From: Aliivibrio sp. EL58 | Lineage (GTDB): Bacteria; Pseudomonadota; Gammaproteobacteria; Enterobacterales; Vibrionaceae | Length of the DNA: 64,000 bases | Assembly: GCF_900312675.1 (NCBI RefSeq) | Contig: NZ_OMPC01000007.1 | Span: 1 to 64,000, forward strand | Reading direction: 5' to 3' | Part shown: one piece after another, positions 57,629 through 64,000 of the stretch | Position numbering within the stretch: the stretch's first letter is position 1 | Layout of the letters: each line of letters opens with the position of its first letter | Translations under genes and position numbers: made by a program | The notes under the pieces: model-generated | Told to the model about the DNA's origin: nothing | Databases searched by the model: none | What the model saw: only the letters and a program-made list of their open reading frames with translations

Positions 57629-58675
57629 ATGAAAGTTAAATTTCACTTAGAGAAAAGCCAAAAACCGACGACTGAACATGGTATGAAGGTAGTATATGGT
57701 ACCGCTAAGCGAGGGGGGTATCGCTTTCGCTGGTATTTGATTTTAGCGATTATATTAAGCCCTATTTTTCTTATAATTTACACTTATGCTAAACAATATC
57801 TATTCATTACTGCTCCTGGAGTGATAACTACGGGTCCAGTAGTCATTACTGCGTCTCAAAATGGAATAGTTAAAAAGATAGCCGTAGATGAAAATGAATT
57901 TGTACTTGAGGAGCAATTGCTTATACAACTTAAAGCTCCCGTTTTAGAGAAAGAAGTTGCTTTTGTTAAAGAGGAATTATTACGTTTAAATGAGGCGAAA
58001 GAAGGAAAGGATGAAGAGGATTTATCACCTTACTACGCAGCAATTACGGCAGCTAAGCATAACTTACGAAAAGTCACTAAAATTAAATTGAACTATGACC
58101 AATATGCTCAGGAAGGAAAGGTGTCACAAGTAGACTATGCGGCTATTATTGGGATTTATAATACCTCACAGAGCTCATTAACAAGTGCTTACATTGCTTT
58201 AAATCAAGCCCAAATTGCTCAAAAACAAAGAGAGCTAGCTGGTGGTATTGCTCAAGTCACAAGAACGTTAAACCAAAGTCTAACAACAAAAATGAACCAA
58301 TTAGAAGCATTAGCAATTAAGGCTCCTTACATGGGGCTCGTTATTGATATTAATGCACTTGAAGGGCAGCGAGTGAGTATCGGAGACCCGCTTGTAACGA
58401 TTTCTCCTGATGTCGCCCCATTTGTGATCAGTTATTTAGAGCCTAAGCATATAGACAAAGCTAAATTAGGAACCTTAGTGAGTGTTGTGCTTCCTAGTGG
58501 ACAGAAAGTGAAAGCAAGGGTAGCGCAATCAATAGGGTTAACGTCTAAGTTACCTGCACAATTAGCCAAACCTTTTGAAGGGGCGAAAGCATTACTAAAG
58601 GTGAAAATTACCTTTTTGGGTGGGCTACTAGAGAGCGAATGGGTAGAAGGGATGCCAGTAGAGATTTATTTTTAA
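57629..58675 (+). CDS. HlyD/Alg44-like membrane adaptor
   Basis: A 348-residue single-span inner-membrane protein: cytosolic N-terminus (about 1-30), helix (about 33-55), a lipoyl-like segment NGIVKKIAVDENEFVLEEQ (90-108), a short coiled coil (about 115-215) and the second lipoyl half IKAPYMGLVIDINALEGQRVSIGD. This is the membrane-fusion plan seen in HlyD and, at synthase loci, Alg44. No PilZ domain is present. With the glycosyltransferase it would form the inner-membrane part of a polysaccharide synthesis and export machine. No outer-membrane channel is encoded nearby, and no terminator follows. Confidence 0.82.
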   Translation: MKVKFHLEKSQKPTTEHGMKVVYGTAKRGGYRFRWYLILAIILSPIFLIIYTYAKQYLFITAPGVITTGPVVITASQNGIVKKIAVDENEFVLEEQLLIQLKAPVLEKEVAFVKEELLRLNEAKEGKDEEDLSPYYAAITAAKHNLRKVTKIKLNYDQYAQEGKVSQVDYAAIIGIYNTSQSSLTSAYIALNQAQIAQKQRELAGGIAQVTRTLNQSLTTKMNQLEALAIKAPYMGLVIDINALEGQRVSIGDPLVTISPDVAPFVISYLEPKHIDKAKLGTLVSVVLPSGQKVKARVAQSIGLTSKLPAQLAKPFEGAKALLKVKITFLGGLLESEWVEGMPVEIYF

Positions 58676-58851
58676 TTTAGAATAAAAAACCGATAGATTA
58701 TATAAATTAGGAGGTTTATACCCTTTTACTTTGTGTGGTTACTCTATTGTTAGGTTTTACCTATTGATATAATAATTAAAATTGATTAGAAATTCGAAAA
58801 GATTTTCTCTATTATACGCGCATACTTTACTGTGTATCGGATAGAGAAATA

Positions 58852-60354
58852 ATGACAATTTCGGACAACAATACCATCGTAATTTTTGGAGCTTCGGGAG
58901 ATCTTACTTTCCGCAAGCTTATTCCTGCTTTGTATCATCTGTACGCGAGTAATCAACTTTCAGAATCTTTTTCAATCTTAGGCGTGAGCCGCTCTCAATA
59001 TGACGATGAGTCGTATCGTGAAAAGATGAAAAAATCACTGCAAGAGATGGAAAAAACAGATCCAGAAACGCTTATTGCATTTTGTGAGCATTTACATTAT
59101 CAAGCGGTAAATACCTCAGATGTTGATGATTACAGTAAACTGGCTGTTAAGTTAGACTTATTGGCTGACAAATACCAACTTGAGCAACAGAATACGCTTT
59201 TCTATCTAGCAACTCCGCCAAGCCTTTACGGTGTTATTCCAGCTTGCTTAGCGACTCATGGTCTTAACGATGAATCTAATGGCTGGAAGCGTCTGATTAT
59301 TGAAAAACCATTCGGATATGATCTTGAATCAGCACAAAGCCTTGATAAAGAAATTCATAACCATTTCCAAGAACATCAAATTTACCGCATTGACCATTAC
59401 CTAGGTAAAGAAACCGTTCAAAACCTACTTGTTCTTCGTTTTTCAAATGCGATGTTTGAACCGTTATGGAACCGTAATTTTATTGATTATGTTGAAATCA
59501 CTGGTGCAGAATTCCTTGGTGTTGAAGAACGTGGTGGCTATTATGATGGCTCTGGGGCCGTTCGTGATATGTTCCAGAACCATTTACTACAAGTATTAGC
59601 AATGGTAGGCATGGAACCACCGGCTCAAATTAACGCCGATTCGATTCGTGATGAAGTGGTTAAAGTTCTTCAATGTCTTAAACCGCTTGAAGAAGATGAT
59701 TTGCGTAAAAACCTTGTGTTAGGTCAATACACTGCATCTGATGTACGTGGCCAACAGTTAGCGGGTTATCGTGAAGAACATGGTGTTGCCGATGATTCTC
59801 GAACAGAAACTTACATCGGTTTAAAAGCTTATATCAATAACTGGCGTTGGAATGGTGTTCCTTTCTATGTTCGTACTGGTAAGCGTTTACCGACCCGAGT
59901 AACAGAGATTGTTATTCACTTTAAACAAACCCCACATCCAGTCTTTGGTCAGAATGCGCCTGAGAATAAGTTGATTATCCGTATTCAACCAGATGAAGGT
60001 ATTCAGATGAGCTTTGGCTTAAAAGAGCCTGGCGCTGGTTTTAAGGCAAAAGAAGTTAAGATGAACTTCTCATATGCTGACTTGCAAGAAACTCAAATGC
60101 TTACTGCGTATGAACGTCTATTGCTAGATGCACTGAATGGTGACGCAACGTTATTTGCTCGTACTGATGCAGTGGAAGCGTGTTGGAAATATGTTCAACC
60201 GATTTTAGATTTTAAACAAGATCCTCAATCTTTGTTTGGATATGCCTGTGGTACTTGGGGACCACAAGAAGCGGATGAGCTTTTACAAAGAGATGATCGT
60301 GCATGGCGTTTCCCATGCAAAAATTTAACAGATACGGATTACTGCGAATTATGA
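58852..60354 (+). CDS. zwf: Glucose-6-phosphate 1-dehydrogenase
   Basis: First step of the oxidative pentose phosphate pathway: glucose 6-phosphate plus NADP+ to 6-phosphogluconolactone. The 500 residues contain the nucleotide motif [12 protein letters not shown] (about 13-24) and the active-site RIDHYLGKE (D181-H182, K186). [12 protein letters not shown] is another family block. It heads the zwf-pgl-gnd operon and ends with a four-base overlap (ATGA) with pgl. The upstream gap 58676-58851 includes AT-rich promoter-like sequence but no unique call. Confidence 0.98.
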   Translation: MTISDNNTIVIFGASGDLTFRKLIPALYHLYASNQLSESFSILGVSRSQYDDESYREKMKKSLQEMEKTDPETLIAFCEHLHYQAVNTSDVDDYSKLAVKLDLLADKYQLEQQNTLFYLATPPSLYGVIPACLATHGLNDESNGWKRLIIEKPFGYDLESAQSLDKEIHNHFQEHQIYRIDHYLGKETVQNLLVLRFSNAMFEPLWNRNFIDYVEITGAEFLGVEERGGYYDGSGAVRDMFQNHLLQVLAMVGMEPPAQINADSIRDEVVKVLQCLKPLEEDDLRKNLVLGQYTASDVRGQQLAGYREEHGVADDSRTETYIGLKAYINNWRWNGVPFYVRTGKRLPTRVTEIVIHFKQTPHPVFGQNAPENKLIIRIQPDEGIQMSFGLKEPGAGFKAKEVKMNFSYADLQETQMLTAYERLLLDALNGDATLFARTDAVEACWKYVQPILDFKQDPQSLFGYACGTWGPQEADELLQRDDRAWRFPCKNLTDTDYCEL

Positions 60355-61067
60355 TCAATCACAAAATTTTTGCTACACCTGAGCTAGTTGTTGAAAATTT
60401 AGCAAATGAAATGAAAGCGTATAGTGAGCAGGGTAAAGCTGTTCATATTTCACTTTCTGGCGGAAGTACGCCTAAAATGCTGTTCAAATTGTTAGCACAA
60501 GCACCATATGCAGAAGGCATTCAATGGAATAACCTACACTTTTGGTGGGGTGATGAGCGTTGTGTTGCCCCTGATGATGCTGAGAGTAATTTTGGTGAAG
60601 CTAATACATTACTTTTCACTAAAGTAAATTTACCAGCAGAAAATATTCACCGTATTCGTGGTGAAGATGAACCAGCGGTAGAAGCGGAACGTTTTGCTAA
60701 AGAAATGGCAGACGTGATCCCATCTGAAAATGGCACGCCAGTTTTTGATTGGATTTTATTAGGTGTTGGCGCTGATGGCCACACTGCTTCATTGTTCCCT
60801 GGTGTGACTAATTACCAAGATGAGAACTTGTCTGTACTGGCTTCTCATCCTGAGTCTGGTCAAATCCGTGTTTCTAAAACGGCAAAAGTTTTAGAAGCCG
60901 CAAAGCGAATCAGCTACCTAGTACTAGGTTCTGGCAAAGTTGAGATCGTTAAAGAAATTCATACGACACCTGCTTCAGAGTTGCCTTATCCGGCAGCAAA
61001 AATCCAGTCTACAACTGGTGAAACAGAGTGGTTCCTCGATTCAAATGCAGCAAGCGCTATCGCATAA
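60351..61067 (+). CDS. pgl: 6-phosphogluconolactonase
   Basis: Hydrolyses 6-phosphogluconolactone to 6-phosphogluconate. The 238 residues include [24 protein letters not shown] and [15 protein letters not shown], typical of the DevB/SOL family. The ATG at 60351 overlaps the zwf stop and gives the expected length; a frame extended to 60303 lies inside zwf. This family is absent from E. coli K-12, where an unrelated enzyme (YbhE) does the job. Confidence 0.96.
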   Translation: MINHKIFATPELVVENLANEMKAYSEQGKAVHISLSGGSTPKMLFKLLAQAPYAEGIQWNNLHFWWGDERCVAPDDAESNFGEANTLLFTKVNLPAENIHRIRGEDEPAVEAERFAKEMADVIPSENGTPVFDWILLGVGADGHTASLFPGVTNYQDENLSVLASHPESGQIRVSKTAKVLEAAKRISYLVLGSGKVEIVKEIHTTPASELPYPAAKIQSTTGETEWFLDSNAASAIA

Positions 61068-61095
61068 TCGTGAATAGCCGCAAGGAGAGAAAATA

Positions 61096-62544
61096 ATGAA
61101 AGGTGATATCGGTGTAATCGGCCTAGCAGTAATGGGTCAAAACCTTATCTTAAACATGAACGACCACGGCTTTAAAGTTGTCGCTCATAACCGTACTGCT
61201 GCAAAAGTAGACGAGTTTCTAGAAGGTCCAGCTAAAGGAACTAACATTGTTGGTGCTTACTCTCTAGAAGAGCTAGTTGAGAAACTAGAAGCGCCACGTA
61301 AAGTAATGCTAATGGTACGTGCTGGTGATGTTGTTGATACGTTCATCGACAAGCTTGTACCACTTCTAGACAAAGGTGACATCATCATTGATGGTGGTAA
61401 CACTAACTTCCCAGATACTAACCGTCGTGTAGCTGCTCTTCGTGAGAAAGGCATTCACTTTATCGGTACGGGTGTTTCTGGTGGTGAAGAAGGTGCTCGT
61501 TTCGGTCCTTCTATCATGCCTGGTGGTTCTCCAGAAGCTTGGGAAGCGGTTAAGCCTATCTTCCAAGGTATCTCTGCGAAAACTGATGCAGGTGAGCCTT
61601 GTTGTGATTGGGTTGGTAACGACGGTGCTGGTCACTTCGTTAAGATGGTTCACAATGGCATCGAATACGGTGACATGCAGCTTATCACTGAAGCATACCA
61701 GTTCATGAAAGATGGTCTTGGTATGAATTCTGACGAAATGCAGGCTGTATTTGCAGATTGGAATAAAACTGAGCTAGACAGCTACCTAGTAGAAATCACC
61801 GCTGACATCCTTGGTTACAAAGATGAAGATGGTGAAGCTCTAGTTGAAAAGATCCTAGACACAGCAGGCCAAAAAGGTACTGGTAAGTGGACTGGTATCA
61901 ACGCGCTAGATATGGGTATCCCACTAACGCTAATCACTGAATCTGTATTCTCTCGTTGCCTATCTGCTCTTAAAGATCAACGTGTTGAAGCTGAAGTATT
62001 ATTCGGTAAGACCATCGCTCCAATTGAAGGCGATAAGCAAGAGTGGGTTGATGCAGTTCGTCAAGCACTACTAGCATCTAAGATCATCTCTTACGCTCAA
62101 GGTTTCATGCTAATGCGCGAAGCGTCGAACGAAAATGGTTGGGATCTTAACTACGGTAACGTAGCTCTAATGTGGCGTGGTGGTTGTATCATCCGTTCTG
62201 CATTCCTAGGTAACATTCGTGATGCTTATGAAGCAAACCCAGAGATCGCATTCTTAGGTTCAGATGCTTACTTTAAAGGCATCCTAGACAACTGTATGGG
62301 TGCATGGCGTAAAGTAGCAGCTAAGTCTATGGAATCTGGCATCCCAATGCCATGTATGACTTCTGCACTTACGTTCCTAGATGGCTACACAACAGCGCGT
62401 CTTCCTGCGAACCTTTTACAAGCTCAACGTGATTACTTTGGTGCTCACACTTATGAGCGTACTGACCGTCCACGTGGTGAATTCTTCCACACAAACTGGA
62501 CTGGTACAGGCGGTAATACAGCATCAACAACTTACGACGTGTAA
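61096..62544 (+). CDS. gnd: 6-phosphogluconate dehydrogenase (decarboxylating)
   Basis: Third step of the oxidative pentose phosphate pathway: 6-phosphogluconate to ribulose 5-phosphate, CO2 and NADPH. The 482 residues have the NADP fold GVIGLAVMGQNL at the start and the substrate motif VHNGIEYGDMQLI, with the C-terminal GTGGNTAST. AAGGAGAG precedes the start. Codon use is of a highly expressed gene (few rare codons, many CTA/GGT codons). It ends at a strong terminator. Confidence 0.98.
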   Translation: MKGDIGVIGLAVMGQNLILNMNDHGFKVVAHNRTAAKVDEFLEGPAKGTNIVGAYSLEELVEKLEAPRKVMLMVRAGDVVDTFIDKLVPLLDKGDIIIDGGNTNFPDTNRRVAALREKGIHFIGTGVSGGEEGARFGPSIMPGGSPEAWEAVKPIFQGISAKTDAGEPCCDWVGNDGAGHFVKMVHNGIEYGDMQLITEAYQFMKDGLGMNSDEMQAVFADWNKTELDSYLVEITADILGYKDEDGEALVEKILDTAGQKGTGKWTGINALDMGIPLTLITESVFSRCLSALKDQRVEAEVLFGKTIAPIEGDKQEWVDAVRQALLASKIISYAQGFMLMREASNENGWDLNYGNVALMWRGGCIIRSAFLGNIRDAYEANPEIAFLGSDAYFKGILDNCMGAWRKVAAKSMESGIPMPCMTSALTFLDGYTTARLPANLLQAQRDYFGAHTYERTDRPRGEFFHTNWTGTGGNTASTTYDV

Positions 62545-62574
62545 TATACGTAAAGTAGTTATTGAAATCTGATA

Positions 62575-62614
62575 AAAAGCCCTTAGCTAATAATAAGTTA
62601 AGGGCTTTTTTGTA
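62575..62614 (+). terminator. Terminator of zwf-pgl-gnd
   Basis: AAAAGCCCTTA (62575-62585) pairs with TAAGGGCTTTT (62599-62609) around a 13-base loop and is followed by TT. It probably also serves the convergent dedA-like gene. Confidence 0.9.
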
Positions 62615-62649
62615 TCTGTCGATCTGTGTTTTTTCTAAGTGGAAACAAT

Positions 62650-63315
62650 TTAAATAATGCGTTTGCGTCGATATCTTTTGACACAGTAACCGCTAACAAA
62701 GCTACCTACTGCAATTGCTAAAGTAATTACAGGAGCTGCCATTAAGGCCATCGTTATGTACTTAGACAATTTTTCTGGTAAAAATGAAAGAGAGTAACCA
62801 AAACCAGTTAACAACAAAATCCAAATAACGGCACTCATCCATGCGAAATAATGGAAGCGAGATGCTTTCTGCATTCTTAATCCCATCATTAACGGCAGAA
62901 GAGGGCGTACAACAGGAATAAAACGAGCCACAAATAAAGCAATCAGCCCGTGTTTAGCTAATAAAGAATCTACGGTTTGTAAGCGATGAGCAGGAACCGC
63001 ATTGATCCATTTTTGAATCATTGGAAATTTATGCAGCCAACGGCCTTGAATAAATGCAAGCTGACTACCAATAGCTGCCGCCATAATTAATCCAGCGACA
63101 ATCACAGGATAGCTAATGACATTTGCCGCCGCTAGTGAACCCGCAAGGATAACAACACTGTCACAAGGAAGGGGAGCCGCAGGAATGAAAGCACTTTCTA
63201 ACCAAATAAATAAAATCAAACAAAAGTAAATCATCGTCATACTTGCTGGATTTTGTAGTACGGTGAAATCTTGTTGCCAAAGAGCCGTTAAAATCGAAAC
63301 AAATGAGTCAAACAT
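62650..63315 (-). CDS. DedA family membrane protein
   Basis: A 221-residue integral membrane protein of the DedA/SNARE-associated family, implicated in undecaprenyl phosphate or phospholipid recycling and in proton-motive balance. The family signature FVARFIPVVRPLLPLMMGL (about 132-150) and the re-entrant segment with PCDSVVILAGSLA are present. ATG 63315 after GGAGAATGGCG is preferred over ATG 63321, which has the binding site too close. It lies between the gnd and gltS transcripts. Confidence 0.9.
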   Translation of the reverse strand: MFDSFVSILTALWQQDFTVLQNPASMTMIYFCLILFIWLESAFIPAAPLPCDSVVILAGSLAAANVISYPVIVAGLIMAAAIGSQLAFIQGRWLHKFPMIQKWINAVPAHRLQTVDSLLAKHGLIALFVARFIPVVRPLLPLMMGLRMQKASRFHYFAWMSAVIWILLLTGFGYSLSFLPEKLSKYITMALMAAPVITLAIAVGSFVSGYCVKRYRRKRII

Positions 63316-63447
63316 CGCCATTCTCCAGACGAAAAATAAGTCGTAAACTAATTAGGTAGGTACTTCGAGATTAAGTTAACTTATTGATAAAGTCACTAAA
63401 AATATACACTGTCATAAAAAGTTCATAATTGAATTGCAGATAAAAAA

Positions 63448-63474
63448 AAGACCGAATATTTGTCACTCGATCTT
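63448..63474 (-). terminator. Terminator of gltS
   Basis: AAGACCGA (63448-63455) and TCGATCTT (63467-63474) form an 8-bp stem on the minus strand (one T-G pair), followed by TTTTTT. Confidence 0.8.
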
Positions 63475-63512
63475 TTTCTATTTTAACCGTTAAATCAGTT
63501 AGATACGTTGAT

Positions 63513-64000
63513 CTAACCAATAAAACTAATATAAGCCTGAAGAATAATGAGGTTGGTTATATCGATAAAGAATGCACCAACAATTGGCACCACCATAAAT
63601 GCTTGTGGAGAAGGTCCAAAACGAGAAACGAGAGAGCCCATATTCATTACTGCTGTCGGCGTAGCCCCTAATCCAAAGCCACAATGACCACCTACCATTA
63701 CTGCAGCATCATAGTTAGATCCCATTGCTCGGAAAGTCACAAAGTATGAGAATAACCCCAGAACAATAGTTTGAACGGTTAAGATAATTAAGAAGGGTAT
63801 GGCTAAGTCAAAGATATTCCAAAGTTTTAAGCTCATTAATGCCATGGCTAAAAATAGTGAAAGAGAAACCGTTCCTAAAATGTCGACAGTTTCAGTATCG
63901 ATCTTACGTACTTTTGTGATTTCACAAATATTAGTAATGAATACACCGACAAATAGGGCATAAACAAAATCAGGGATTTTTAGCCAAGCAACACCGAAAC
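63513..64000 (-). CDS. gltS: Sodium/glutamate symporter GltS, C-terminal part (cut by window end)
   Basis: The 3' part of the Na+-dependent glutamate uptake permease; the reading frame is open to the window edge (at least 162 residues). It includes VSLSLFLAMALMSLKLW, the re-entrant core motif GHCGFGLGATPTAVMNM and VVPIVGAFFIDITN, all diagnostic of GltS. Helices fit the second half of the GltS fold. The start codon lies beyond the window. No frameshift is seen. Confidence 0.93.
   Translation of the reverse strand, partial: FGVAWLKIPDFVYALFVGVFITNICEITKVRKIDTETVDILGTVSLSLFLAMALMSLKLWNIFDLAIPFLIILTVQTIVLGLFSYFVTFRAMGSNYDAAVMVGGHCGFGLGATPTAVMNMGSLVSRFGPSPQAFMVVPIVGAFFIDITNLIILQAYISFIG

Noticed and set aside
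1-64000. CRISPR arrays, insertion sequences, prophage or integron sites
   Set aside because: No regularly spaced direct repeats, transposase or integrase genes, or attC-like sites were seen on reading the window.

Overview
The window is a chromosomal segment from a gammaproteobacterium of the family Vibrionaceae, most likely Aliivibrio (the A. fischeri group). The basis is an AT-rich genome with MukFEB condensin instead of SMC, a family II (Mn-dependent) pyrophosphatase, two near-identical chemoreceptors, a PlzB-like PilZ gene next to mfd, and protein sequences of Vibrionaceae type throughout. The species is inferred; no search was run. Almost all of the DNA is coding. No gene-free stretch exceeds about 230 bases, and I see no insertion sequence, prophage, CRISPR array or tRNA.

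Layout. 1-700: end of an rRNA operon (23S 3' end, 5S, terminator). 0.8-2.7 kb: family II pyrophosphatase, a previously easy-to-miss 50-residue zinc-ribbon protein, and a DUF2062 membrane protein. 2.7-8.7 kb: the envelope operon comEC-msbA-lpxK-trm112-like-kdsB, in the same order as in enterobacteria, with many overlapping genes. 8.8-17.8 kb: elyC, cmoM, the mukFEB condensin operon and a DnaJ-related protein. 17.8-25 kb: an orphan two-component system, a PTS EIIBC permease, nnrS with a good NsrR-type operator, an alpha/beta hydrolase and an acyltransferase.

25.1-32.3 kb is a copper/silver resistance operon: a Met/Cys-rich exported protein, a CusC-, CusB- and CusA-like tripartite pump and a Met-rich cupredoxin. 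It is preceded by a promoter with the 19-bp spacer and dyad typical of CueR (MerR family) control. The CusB-like adaptor carries a fused CusF-like domain. 32.3-37.6 kb holds two tandem paralogous methyl-accepting chemotaxis proteins with matching promoters, a DUF2164 protein and a MATE exporter. 37.7-44.3 kb is the complete histidine utilisation cluster (hutI-G-U-H operon with hutC upstream), with candidate HutC operators before hutI and hutC. 44.5-51.5 kb: a methyltransferase, an FKBP prolyl isomerase paired with a DsbA-like lipoprotein, csiV, mfd and a PilZ-domain protein. 51.6-54.8 kb: the lipoprotein-sorting operon lolCDE.

54.9-58.7 kb is the most unusual part: a three-gene operon with a protein combining six CxxC zinc-ribbon knuckles and a GGDEF-like domain that has lost its signature, a processive family 2 glycosyltransferase with D-x-D, ED and QRLRW motifs, and an inner-membrane HlyD/Alg44-like adaptor. 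I read it as a small, possibly undescribed, envelope or exopolysaccharide synthesis system with its own regulator. 58.8-64 kb: the oxidative pentose phosphate operon zwf-pgl-gnd, a DedA protein, and the 3' part of gltS running off the window end.
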